Of a DNA stretch of 64,000 bases, positions 53,000 to 61,613 are shown one piece after another; position 1 is the first letter of the stretch, and the number at the start of each line of letters is the position of its first letter. Source of the DNA: an uncultured Marvinbryantia sp. GTDB lineage: Bacteria > Bacillota > Clostridia > Lachnospirales > Lachnospiraceae. The notes beneath the pieces were generated by a model. That model saw only the letters and a program-made list of their open reading frames with translations. It ran no database searches and was not told the origin of the DNA. Location of the stretch: assembly GCF_905201705.1 (NCBI RefSeq), contig NZ_CAJKOX010000025.1, positions 1 to 64,000 of the forward strand, read 5' to 3'. The position numbers were made by a program, and so were the translations under genes.

Positions 53000-53350
53000 A
53001 CATCAGAAATTGTGTTTCTACAGGTGTCATTGAAGCAGTCTGAGAAGGCATATGCCGCGCAGAACTTAAGTCAGGATATCTGCATACCGTATGGACTGTG
53101 GATGAAACTGCGGTGTTCGGCTCATTCCGGAACGGATACGGCAGGTATGCTCTCTGTATATTTTTTGTGTATCCGTCAGTCAGGGTGGGAAAAGCAGCGT
53201 AACACTGCTTTTTTGTATTTTTAATATGTTGATAATGAGCCGAGAAGGTGCTTTTGAATTTTGTGTCCTGGATTGTAGAAGGGGTGCATTCGTACATATA
53301 AATGCGATAAAATAATTAGCGCGTTATAAATAGCGATTAAGCTTGCTAAA
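53000..53350 (+). other. gene-free stretch with an orphan terminator
   Basis: No credible gene. AAAAGCAG, loop CGTAACA, CTGCTTTTTT (53189-53214) is a good intrinsic terminator with no gene in front. This could mark the end of a small RNA or a decayed gene. Downstream DNA becomes strongly AT-rich. Confidence 0.5.
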
Positions 53351-53354
53351 AAAA

Positions 53355-53601
53355 TGTGCACGAGCACGTAAATACGCACAAAAACGCAGGAAGAAATTTG
53401 TTGATAATATCCAAAAATAAAAAAACAGAAAGAAAATTATTGACAGAAACGTATACATTGTGTAATATAAAGAAAAGATGTGCACGAGCACACGATACAA
53501 AATAAAAGGATGGGAAAAATGAATATCAACAAAAATGCTAAAAACCAGCTTTATAGCCGACATATTCATATATAAAAAAGAGAAATGTGTGCACGAGCAC
53601 A
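53355..53601 (+). promoter_or_regulatory. LacI-type triple operator and promoter
   Basis: TGTGCACGAGCAC occurs three times: 53355-53367, 53479-53491 and 53588-53600 (the last two extend to a final A). A promoter TTGACA (53440-53445), 17 bp, TAATAT (53463-53468) puts the second copy at about +4 to +18 and the third 18 bp before the LacI start codon. This is a clear autoregulated arrangement with possible looping between sites. Confidence 0.75.
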
Positions 53602-53619
53602 TGATGGGAGAGGTTGAGT

Positions 53620-54645
53620 ATGGCAGCTACAATAAAGGATATTGCTGATATAGCAAAAGTTTCGAGGGGAACCGTAGACAGGGTATTAAATAACAGAGGG
53701 AGAGTAAAACCGGAAGTTGAGGTAAGAGTCAGGCAGGTTGCAGAATCATTGGGATATAAACCCAATGGAGCGGCAAAAACATTTTCTACATTAAAGAAAA
53801 AAATGCGCTTTGGGATTCTTCTTCCAAGCATTGGCGATGATTTTTTTGATGAAGTAATCCAGGGAATTGAAGCGGCAAATGAAGAGTTGAAAGACTACGG
53901 GTTTGAAACAATTTTACATCAGACGAGCGGTTATGATGTTGAAAAGCAATTAAAAGAGATTGATGAAATGTTGAAAGAGGGGATAACGGCTTTTGGCTTT
54001 TTACCATTAGTGGATAATAGGATCGCGCAGAAGATTGACGAGATCGTAGAAAGCGGGATCCCGGTAGTAACAATTAATTCGGATATTGAAAACTCAAAAC
54101 GTAATTTTTATGTGGGAACTGATTTCAGAAAGAGCGGAAGAATAGCGGCGGGACTTCTGGGGTTGATCAATCCGGTATCACATGTGTTAATCATTACTGG
54201 TTCTTCAAAGATTTTGTCACACAGGTTGAGATATCAGGGATTTACCGAGACAATTAACAGAAAATTTCCAGGAGTGAAAGTAGTAGATTATGTTGAGTGT
54301 AATAATGCAGATTTTGTGGCGTATGACACCGTAAAAGAAGAATTAAAGGAGAATCCGGAAATTGATTCTGTTTTTATTATCGCAGGCGGAATTAAAGGTG
54401 TTTGTGAAGCTGTAGAACTTTTTAAGGAACGAAAGGTAAAAATTTTTTGTTTTGATTCTATGGATTACATTAAAAATAAGCTTAAGGAAGGAAGGATTAC
54501 AGCAACGATCTGCCAACAGGCGTTTAATCAGGGATACGAAATTGTGAAAACAGTGTTTGCATGGTTCGCAGATGCCAGCTCTGTAAAACAGGAGTGTATT
54601 CTTATGGATAATATTGTTCAGATTGCGGAAAACTTTGATGATTAA
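53620..54645 (+). CDS. LacI-family transcriptional regulator
   Basis: A 341-residue repressor. The N-terminal helix-turn-helix and hinge read TIKDIADIAKVSRGTVDRVLN through ALGYKP-like SLGYKPNGAA; a Peripla_BP_4-type effector domain follows, like ribose-binding proteins. The start at 53620 is used rather than TTG at 53614, with GGGAGAGG upstream. It heads the cluster and probably binds the three TGTGCACGAGCAC sites. Effector likely the transported sugar. Confidence 0.92.
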   Translation: MAATIKDIADIAKVSRGTVDRVLNNRGRVKPEVEVRVRQVAESLGYKPNGAAKTFSTLKKKMRFGILLPSIGDDFFDEVIQGIEAANEELKDYGFETILHQTSGYDVEKQLKEIDEMLKEGITAFGFLPLVDNRIAQKIDEIVESGIPVVTINSDIENSKRNFYVGTDFRKSGRIAAGLLGLINPVSHVLIITGSSKILSHRLRYQGFTETINRKFPGVKVVDYVECNNADFVAYDTVKEELKENPEIDSVFIIAGGIKGVCEAVELFKERKVKIFCFDSMDYIKNKLKEGRITATICQQAFNQGYEIVKTVFAWFADASSVKQECILMDNIVQIAENFDD

Positions 54646-54659
54646 AGGAGGAGTGAAGC

Positions 54660-56192
54660 ATGTCGGAAAACAGCAGTTATCTATTTGAGATGCTGGGGGT
54701 AACAAAAGAATTTCCCGGCGTAAAAGCGCTTGATAATGTTACCCTGCAGGTAAAAAAGGGGACGGTCCATGCGCTTTGCGGGGAAAATGGTGCAGGAAAA
54801 TCCACTTTGATGAAAGTGTTGGCTGGCATTTACAGGCAGGACTCCGGAAAGATTTTGATTGAGGGGCGCGAGGTTGAAATTGCCAATCCAAGGGATGCGA
54901 TGGATAAGGGAATTTCAATGATTCATCAGGAATTGAATTTATTTCCGCAGATGACGGTTGAAGCGAATCTATACATTGGCAGGGAAAATCTGTATCCGGG
55001 TGGTGTTATCAATAAGCAGCAGAATTTAAAAGAGGTAAATGCGATATTAAAGGAATATGATATTGATATTAATCCGCGCCAGCGGATGAGAGAGCTGACA
55101 ATTGCGAATCAGCAGATGATTGAAATTGTGCGTGCTATTGCTTTCAATGCAAAGATTATTATTATGGATGAGCCGACTTCTTCTCTGACAGAAGTAGAAA
55201 TACAGACACTGTTTTCTATGATTCGTAAACTGGTAGCAGAAGGAAAATCTGTGATTTATATTAGTCATAGAATGGATGAGATTTTTGAAATTGCAGATAT
55301 GGTGACGGTCATCAGAGATGGAAGGACAATTGATACAGTGCCGGTTGAAAAACTGGATAAGGTAAAAATCATCAAAATGATGGTAGGGCGAGAACTTGAG
55401 GATATTTACAATAAAAAGCGGATTCCTTTTGGGGAAGAAAGATTGCGCGTGGAAGGGCTTACAAGTGGAAAACATTTTCAGAATATTAATTTTTCGATAC
55501 GCGCGGGTGAAATTGTCGGATTGATGGGATTGGTCGGCGCGGGGAGGAGTGAAGTGGCGGAAACGATTTTCGGGCTTCGCAACCTGGAATCCGGACAAAT
55601 TTATGTGTCCGGGCGGAAGGTGGACATACGTAAACCGTGGCGCGCTATAAATGCCGGAATTGCGTTTATTACAGAGGACAGAAAACGATTCGGAATCAGT
55701 AGAATACATTCCGTAAGACAAAATATTGTACTTGCCAGTCTTGGAAAATATGCGGAAAACTTTTTGAAGGTGGTTTCGGTAAAAAAAGAGAAAAGAGCAA
55801 CAGATGAAATGATAAGAATGCTGAATATAAAAACTCCGGATCAGAAGTTTAAAGTGGGAAATCTGAGCGGTGGGAATCAGCAAAAGGTTGTTGTTGGAAA
55901 ATGGTTGCTGACGGAACCGGATATTCTGATTATGGATGAGCCGACCAGAGGAATTGATGTGGGAGCAAAATCAGAGATATATGCGATAATGACCGGAATG
56001 GCAGAATCGGGGAAAAGTATTTTGATGATTTCATCGGAGATGCAGGAATTGATGGGAATGTGTGACAGAATTGTTGTCATGTGCGCGGGAAAACAGACGG
56101 GAATTTTTGAACGCAGTGAATTTAACCAGTTTAAATTGATGGCGTGTGCGGCTGGAGAAACAAAGGAGGCGGCGGACAGGTATGAAAACTAA
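54660..56192 (+). CDS. sugar ABC transporter ATP-binding protein (RbsA type)
   Basis: A 510-residue double-cassette ATPase. Walker A GENGAGKST (41-49), Walker B IIMDEPTSSL and YISHRMDEIF in the first half; the second has GLMGLVGAGRSE, LSGGNQQKVVVG and IMDEPTRGID. AAAGGAGG precedes the start. It overlaps the permease by 11 bp. Confidence 0.95.
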   Translation: MSENSSYLFEMLGVTKEFPGVKALDNVTLQVKKGTVHALCGENGAGKSTLMKVLAGIYRQDSGKILIEGREVEIANPRDAMDKGISMIHQELNLFPQMTVEANLYIGRENLYPGGVINKQQNLKEVNAILKEYDIDINPRQRMRELTIANQQMIEIVRAIAFNAKIIIMDEPTSSLTEVEIQTLFSMIRKLVAEGKSVIYISHRMDEIFEIADMVTVIRDGRTIDTVPVEKLDKVKIIKMMVGRELEDIYNKKRIPFGEERLRVEGLTSGKHFQNINFSIRAGEIVGLMGLVGAGRSEVAETIFGLRNLESGQIYVSGRKVDIRKPWRAINAGIAFITEDRKRFGISRIHSVRQNIVLASLGKYAENFLKVVSVKKEKRATDEMIRMLNIKTPDQKFKVGNLSGGNQQKVVVGKWLLTEPDILIMDEPTRGIDVGAKSEIYAIMTGMAESGKSILMISSEMQELMGMCDRIVVMCAGKQTGIFERSEFNQFKLMACAAGETKEAADRYEN

Positions 56193-57138
56193 AGTTTTAT
56201 CCAGAGATTTTTTGAAAAGTAACGTTATTTATATTGTATTTATTGTTATGTTGATTGGACTGAGTATTTTTTCGGATTCGTTTCTCAGCCTTAATAATTT
56301 CAGAAATATTCTGCGGCAGAGTTCTTTTGTTGGAATTGTAGCACTGGGGATGACGTATATTATGATTGCCGGCGGAATTGATTTATCTGTTGGGTCTACG
56401 ATGGCACTTGCGGCGTGTGTGGCTGCAAGTCTGTCTACAGAAATGGGTATTGTGCTTCCATATCCTGTTGCGGTTCTGGCAGGGGTTGCCGTTGGCATTA
56501 TAGTAGGACTTATTAATGGTTATGTGGTTGCCTACCTTGGCATTGTACCATTTATAGCAACATTGGGTATGCAGTCTGTTGTACGTGGTGTGGCACTGGT
56601 TTTTACATCGGGAAAACCGATTAACGCACTTACGGAAACCTATACAAATGTGGGAAAATCTTACGTTTTTGGAATTCCGATTCCGGCTATTATCTTTATC
56701 ATTCTTGCAGCGGCAGCGTGGTTTTTCCTGTCGCGGACAAAGTATGGAAGATATCTGTATGCTATTGGAGGAAATGAAGAAGCGGCAATTGTAGCCGGGT
56801 TGAGAGTGAAATTTTTAAAGGCGAGCACGTATGTTGTGGGTGGTGCTATGGCAGCTCTTGCGGGAATCATTCTTTCAGCAAGAATTGCGGCTGGAACGCC
56901 AAATTCTGGTGAAATGTACGATTTTTATGCGATAGAAGCGGTCGTTATCGGAGGAACCAGCAATCAGGGAGGTACTGGAGGCATTATTCAGACAATAATC
57001 GGTGTATTGATAATTGGTGTGCTGAATAATGGTATGGATCTTCTTAATATTTCCGGGTATTATCAGAAAATTGTAACGGGTGTGGTTGTTGTACTTGCGG
57101 TTATTATTGATCGTAATAACGTAAATAGAAATCATTAA
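56182..57138 (+). CDS. sugar ABC transporter permease (RbsC type)
   Basis: A 318-residue permease with eight to ten helices. Family segments are AGGIDLSVGSTMALAACVAAS, GIVPFIATLGMQSVVRG and AVVIGGTSNQGGTGGI. The start at 56182 (MKTKVLSRDF) follows AAAGGAGG at a somewhat long distance; an in-frame ATG at 56146 would read through an Arg-rich stretch shared with the ATPase frame and is less likely. Confidence 0.94.
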   Translation: MKTKVLSRDFLKSNVIYIVFIVMLIGLSIFSDSFLSLNNFRNILRQSSFVGIVALGMTYIMIAGGIDLSVGSTMALAACVAASLSTEMGIVLPYPVAVLAGVAVGIIVGLINGYVVAYLGIVPFIATLGMQSVVRGVALVFTSGKPINALTETYTNVGKSYVFGIPIPAIIFIILAAAAWFFLSRTKYGRYLYAIGGNEEAAIVAGLRVKFLKASTYVVGGAMAALAGIILSARIAAGTPNSGEMYDFYAIEAVVIGGTSNQGGTGGIIQTIIGVLIIGVLNNGMDLLNISGYYQKIVTGVVVVLAVIIDRNNVNRNH

Positions 57139-57210
57139 TTTGAATTTTAAGCTGTGCGCAGGCTTGAAAGATAGAAACTAATATTATAAGAGAAAGGGAA
57201 GGTAAAAGAC

Positions 57211-58149
57211 ATGAAGAAATCTTTAGTTATCGGGATGACAGCAGCAGTGATGGCGGCAAGTATGGGAACAGTTTCATTTGCGGAAGACGGCGGATATAAA
57301 ATTGCCATGATTTATCAGGATTTATCGGGGCAATTTAATATTTATTTCCAGGGGGAGCTTCAAAAGCAGGCAGAGGAACTGGGTGTTACACTGGTAGAAT
57401 TTGATGGACAGGGTGCGGTAGACAAACAGCTCGATCAATGTGAAAACGCGATTCAGCAGGGTGTGGATGCGTTGATGTTTATTCCGGTAGATAAAAGCGG
57501 CTGTGCTCCTATTATTGAAAATTGTAATGAGGCTGGTATTCCTGTGATAGGCTGTAATAATCCGACAGATAATGTGGATGAGGCTACCGCATATGTCGGT
57601 GCAAATGATGTTGACGCGGGAATTATGGAAATGGAATACATTGCAGAGCTTCTTGGGGGCGAAGGAACTATTTGCGTAATAGAAGGACCTTATGGTCATT
57701 CTGCACAAATTGCAAGAATGGAGGGGATTGAAGAGACGCTCAAAAACTATCCGGATATTACAATGCTTTATAATGATACGGCAAATTGGGACAGAACAGA
57801 AGCAATGGAATTAACAGAAAACTGGCTGGAAAAATCGGGCGATGAAATTGATGCGATTGTGTGCCATTCTGATGATATGGGAATGGGCGCTCTGCAGGCA
57901 ATCCAGGGAGCTGGTCTTGAAAATAATATAGAAGTAATCGGCATTGATGCAATTTATGATGCGTTGCAGGCTGTAAAAAAAGGCGAAATGTGCGCAACGG
58001 TATTCCAGGATGTATATGGACAGGCGGATGAGGCGATAGCTACTGCGCTAAAAGCGTTGAATGGCGAGGAGTTTGAAAAAACGACGTACGTTCCGTTTCA
58101 GATGGTAACGCAGGAGAATGTGGATGGGTATCTGGCCATGTTTGAGTAA
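57211..58149 (+). CDS. sugar-binding protein of the RbsACB-type importer
   Basis: A 312-residue type-I binding protein. The signal peptide covers 1-25, ending VSFA-EDGG, with no lipobox cysteine. The mature part shows Peripla_BP_4 features (GQGAVDKQLDQCENAIQQGVD, IPVIGCNNPTDN, CHSDDMGMGALQAI). GAGAAAGGGAAGG precedes the start. It matches the other non-lipidated binding proteins in this window. Confidence 0.93.
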   Translation: MKKSLVIGMTAAVMAASMGTVSFAEDGGYKIAMIYQDLSGQFNIYFQGELQKQAEELGVTLVEFDGQGAVDKQLDQCENAIQQGVDALMFIPVDKSGCAPIIENCNEAGIPVIGCNNPTDNVDEATAYVGANDVDAGIMEMEYIAELLGGEGTICVIEGPYGHSAQIARMEGIEETLKNYPDITMLYNDTANWDRTEAMELTENWLEKSGDEIDAIVCHSDDMGMGALQAIQGAGLENNIEVIGIDAIYDALQAVKKGEMCATVFQDVYGQADEAIATALKALNGEEFEKTTYVPFQMVTQENVDGYLAMFE

Positions 58150-58191
58150 GAAATAATAGTTTTGAAACTGACTGGAAATGAGGAATGTAAT

Positions 58192-59367
58192 ATGATAAAT
58201 GATATTTATTATAATCCGACCAAAATACTTTTTGGGAGAGGAATGGAGGAAAAAGTCGGGGAAGAAACGGCAAAGCATGCCGATAAGGTGCTGATTGTCT
58301 ATGGCTCGGAAAGAATTAAAAAGAATGGACTTTATGATAAGGTGATAGCTTCTCTGAAGTCAGCAGGCGTTGAGTATGAGGCGCTTGGCGGCGTGAAATC
58401 AAATCCGCGTTCCGGACTGGTATATCAGGGGATAGAAATCTGCCGGAAAGAGGGAATTTCATTTCTTCTCGCAATTGGTGGAGGAAGCGTAATTGATACA
58501 GCAAAAGCGATTGGATACGGTGTGCCATATGCTGGCGATTTTATGGACTTATATCTTGGAAAAGCAGAACCGGAAAGCTGTCTGGGGATTGGTACAATCC
58601 TTACAATTCCCGGAGCTGGCAGCGAGTCAAGTAATGGCTCTGTGATAACAGATGAAAAGCTGGGATTAAAAAGGTCTTGTGACACAGACCTTGCCAGACC
58701 GGTGTTTTCGATTATGAACCCGGAGCTTACTTATACAGCGCCGATGTATCATACGCTGGCAGGAGCTTTCGATGGGATTTCTCATGCTATGGAACGCTAC
58801 TTTACAGATACGACATTTGTCGAGGTTTCTGACGGCATGGCTGAAGGAATTATGAAAGCGTTGATGAAGTATATGAAACGTGTGATAAAAGAACCGGATA
58901 ATTATGATGTAAGAGCGGAGCTGATGTGGGGATGCAAGGTTGCGCAGGATGGTTGTATCGGTGTGGGACGGGAGCAGGCATGGTCAAGCCATCTTCTCCA
59001 ACGCGATATCGGTTCAATTGCATTTGAGTCATCTCATGGCGCAGGACTGGCGGTGATTACACCGAAGTGGATGAGGTATGTGTATAAGCATAACATCCCG
59101 CGTTTTGTACGGTTTGCAAACAGGGTTATGGATGTACCGGTAAATCCTTGGGATGAGGAAGAGACTGTTTTGGAAGGTATTAAAAGACTGGAACTGTTTA
59201 TTAAAGAGATAGGTCTTCCGACAACGCTTAGAGAAGTGGGAGTAAACAGCAGGAAAGATATTCTGGTGATGGCTGACAAAGCATATCCGGATGAAAATGG
59301 CACTCTGGGAGGATTTTATCCGTTAAAAAAACAGGATTTCATTAATATTTTGAATGAGGCATTTTAA
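58192..59367 (+). CDS. iron-containing alcohol dehydrogenase
   Basis: A 391-residue Fe-ADH family enzyme (NAD(P)H-dependent alcohol or polyol dehydrogenase; BdhA-like). The nucleotide loop is GGGSVIDTAKAIG. Metal-ligand regions are FDGISHAMERYFTD and SSHGAGLAVITPKWM. The start at 58192 follows GAGGA. Between an importer and a sugar mutarotase it may act on a sugar alcohol or on an aldehyde from sugar breakdown. Confidence 0.9.
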   Translation: MINDIYYNPTKILFGRGMEEKVGEETAKHADKVLIVYGSERIKKNGLYDKVIASLKSAGVEYEALGGVKSNPRSGLVYQGIEICRKEGISFLLAIGGGSVIDTAKAIGYGVPYAGDFMDLYLGKAEPESCLGIGTILTIPGAGSESSNGSVITDEKLGLKRSCDTDLARPVFSIMNPELTYTAPMYHTLAGAFDGISHAMERYFTDTTFVEVSDGMAEGIMKALMKYMKRVIKEPDNYDVRAELMWGCKVAQDGCIGVGREQAWSSHLLQRDIGSIAFESSHGAGLAVITPKWMRYVYKHNIPRFVRFANRVMDVPVNPWDEEETVLEGIKRLELFIKEIGLPTTLREVGVNSRKDILVMADKAYPDENGTLGGFYPLKKQDFINILNEAF

Positions 59368-59377
59368 GGAGGAAAAC

Positions 59378-59803
59378 ATGCTTAAGAAAATCAATCCGAT
59401 AATTAGTCCGGAATTGCTGAAAATTTTGGCGGAAATGGGGCATACAGATGAAATTGTAATATGTGATGGAAACATGCCGGTTTATACTGTAGGGAAAAAC
59501 GTAGTCCGTTTAGATGGACATGGGGTGCCGGAAATCCTGGAAGCGGTGCTGGAATATTTTCCACTTGATGCGAAAACAGAAAAGCCAGTAACGCTTTGTG
59601 ACTGGACAGGTCCAAGACCGGATATATGGGATGCGTATAAGAAAATAATTTTGGAAAGCGAGGAGGCGGACAAATTCCGGAACGGCTTTAATATGCTTAA
59701 AGACCCAGAATTTATGGGAAGAGTGCGAAACGCGTATTGTCTGGTAGCTACAAGTGAAAAATCATTAGCCGCCAATATTATCTTGAAAAAAGGTTTACTG
59801 TAA
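59378..59803 (+). CDS. RbsD/FucU-family sugar mutarotase
   Basis: A 141-residue protein that interconverts anomers of a monosaccharide. Family signs: ISPELLKILAEMGHTDEIVICDGNMP with the catalytic His and Asp (positions about 23 and 30), and the end RNAYCLVATSE. It resembles FucU more than RbsD in length. AAGGAGGAAA precedes the start; it follows the dehydrogenase by 10 bp. Confidence 0.9.
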   Translation: MLKKINPIISPELLKILAEMGHTDEIVICDGNMPVYTVGKNVVRLDGHGVPEILEAVLEYFPLDAKTEKPVTLCDWTGPRPDIWDAYKKIILESEEADKFRNGFNMLKDPEFMGRVRNAYCLVATSEKSLAANIILKKGLL

Positions 59804-59810
59804 AAAAGAA

Positions 59811-59846
59811 AACAGATGCCCGGTGCAGTTTGGGCATCTGTTTTTT
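59811..59846 (+). terminator. terminator or attenuator between the mutarotase and kinase genes
   Basis: AACAGATGCCC, 10-base loop, GGGCATCTGTT then TTTT. It splits the cluster, so the kinase may depend on readthrough or a weak promoter of its own. Confidence 0.85.
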
Positions 59847-59882
59847 AAAATCAATACAATGAAAGGAACAGGAAATACGGAT

Positions 59883-61547
59883 ATGGATAATAACAGGTAT
59901 GTTATAGGTGTTGATTTTGGCAGTGATTCGGTAAGAGCAGCGGTCGTTTGTACAAATGGAAAGATAATTAGCCGGGGAGTGTCTTTTTACCGGAGATGGA
60001 AGATGGGATTATATCAGCATCCGGAAAAAAATATTTTCAGACAGCATCCACTGGATTACGTGGAATCGCTGGAAGAATGTATAAAAGAAGCGCTTGGGTC
60101 GCTGGATAAAGAAATAGTCAGCAAAATCTGCGGTATTGGGATTGATACAACCGGTTCTACGCCGGTTCCTGTTGATATACATGGAACGCCGCTGGCATTG
60201 CTGAAGGAATTTGCAGAATGCGAAGACGCGATGTTTCATTTGTGGAAAGACCATTCGGCTGCGCGGGAAGCAGAGGAACTGAATCATATTTTTATGTCTG
60301 GCACGAAAGAAAACTATACAAGATATCAGGGACAATACTGTTCGGAGTGGTATTGGGCAAAAATATTGCATACTATTCGCAGAAATCCGAAAATAAAGCA
60401 GAAAGCATATACCTGGATAGAACATTGCGATTGGATTGTTGGTTTGCTGACCGGGAAAAGTGCTCCGCAGACAATGTATCACAGTACCTGTGCAGCGGGG
60501 CATAAGGCATTATGGCACAGTGCGTGGAATGGGCTTCCATCTTCTGAATGTCTGGCAATGGCGGATACGTATCTTGCTGAGGTGGCAGAGAGATATGGAA
60601 GAACACCGCTGCCGGCAACAACCAATACCGGGAATCTTAATGATGAATGGGCAAAGCGTCTGGGACTATCGGGGCAGGTGATAGTTTCCGGGAGTTCTTT
60701 TGACGCACATGCCGGAGCAATAGGTGCAGGAATCAGACGGGGAACAATGGTTTGCATACTGGGAACATCGGCAGTGGATTTACTTATAGAAAAACCGGAA
60801 AATCTTTTTGGTAAAAATCTGGTATCATTATGCGGACAGGCGGAAAATTCTATTATTGAAGGGTATACGGGAATAGAAACAGGACAGGCTGCATTTGGAG
60901 ATATTTTTGCGTGGTATAAAAAAATATTGCTTTGGCCGTTGAAACAGGCTTCTAAAAAGTTATCCGGAGAAAAGAAATGTTTATGTGATGAGCTTGCGGA
61001 GAACATGGAAAATCAATTGTTGGAATGGCTCCAGGAAGAGGCTGAAAAACTTCCGGAAGAACCCTTTCCGATAGCGCTTGACTGGTTTAACGGACGCAGA
61101 TATCCCGACACGGATGACTATCAGATGGGGTCAATTTCACAATTGTCTCTGGGGGCAAATGCTCCTCATGTTTATCGGGGACTTGTCTTTGGAGCAGTAT
61201 GTGGTCTCAGGAGACTGGTTGATGGTTTTGAAAAAGCCGGATTAGAAATCAGGGAAATCATAGCAGTGGGGGGAATTGCCAGAAAGTCTTCTTATATAAT
61301 GCAGATGATGGCAAGTGTGCTCGAAAAGAATGTGAAGATTCCGGATACAGACCAGATTTGTGCATTGGGGGCCGCAATTAATGCTGCAGTTGCTGCCGGA
61401 CAGTATCCGGATATAGAGACAGCGTTAAGATATATGGCGGCGAAGCCTTTCAGAGAGTTTACACCGGACGCTGAAAAATGTAATATATATAGACAACAGT
61501 ATGAAAAGTATCGGACCCTGGCGGATATGGATGGGGATTATAGGTAA
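59883..61547 (+). CDS. FGGY-family carbohydrate kinase (ribulokinase-like)
   Basis: A 554-residue ATP-dependent sugar kinase. GVDFGSDSVRAAVV opens the ATPase core. IGIDTTGSTPVPVD with catalytic Asp, WKDHSA and the ILGTSAVD phosphate region follow; VGGIARKSS lies near the end. Length and the RRWKMGLYQHPEKNIFRQHP segment fit AraB-type ribulokinases (540-565) rather than xylulokinase or glycerol kinase. The start is uncertain; 59859 is an alternative. Confidence 0.88.
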   Translation: MDNNRYVIGVDFGSDSVRAAVVCTNGKIISRGVSFYRRWKMGLYQHPEKNIFRQHPLDYVESLEECIKEALGSLDKEIVSKICGIGIDTTGSTPVPVDIHGTPLALLKEFAECEDAMFHLWKDHSAAREAEELNHIFMSGTKENYTRYQGQYCSEWYWAKILHTIRRNPKIKQKAYTWIEHCDWIVGLLTGKSAPQTMYHSTCAAGHKALWHSAWNGLPSSECLAMADTYLAEVAERYGRTPLPATTNTGNLNDEWAKRLGLSGQVIVSGSSFDAHAGAIGAGIRRGTMVCILGTSAVDLLIEKPENLFGKNLVSLCGQAENSIIEGYTGIETGQAAFGDIFAWYKKILLWPLKQASKKLSGEKKCLCDELAENMENQLLEWLQEEAEKLPEEPFPIALDWFNGRRYPDTDDYQMGSISQLSLGANAPHVYRGLVFGAVCGLRRLVDGFEKAGLEIREIIAVGGIARKSSYIMQMMASVLEKNVKIPDTDQICALGAAINAAVAAGQYPDIETALRYMAAKPFREFTPDAEKCNIYRQQYEKYRTLADMDGDYR

Positions 61548-61573
61548 AAAGATGAAATAAATTATAAAAATAT

Positions 61574-61596
61574 CTGTCCTGCAATTTGCAGGACAG
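61574..61596. terminator. terminator hairpin between the convergent kinase and VanZ genes
   Basis: CTGTCCTGCAA/TTGCAGGACAG, a near-continuous stem. T-rich sequence follows on the minus strand (ATATTTTTAT), so it mainly serves the VanZ gene. Confidence 0.7.
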
Positions 61597-61613
61597 AAAA
61601 AGCATTATGGCCG

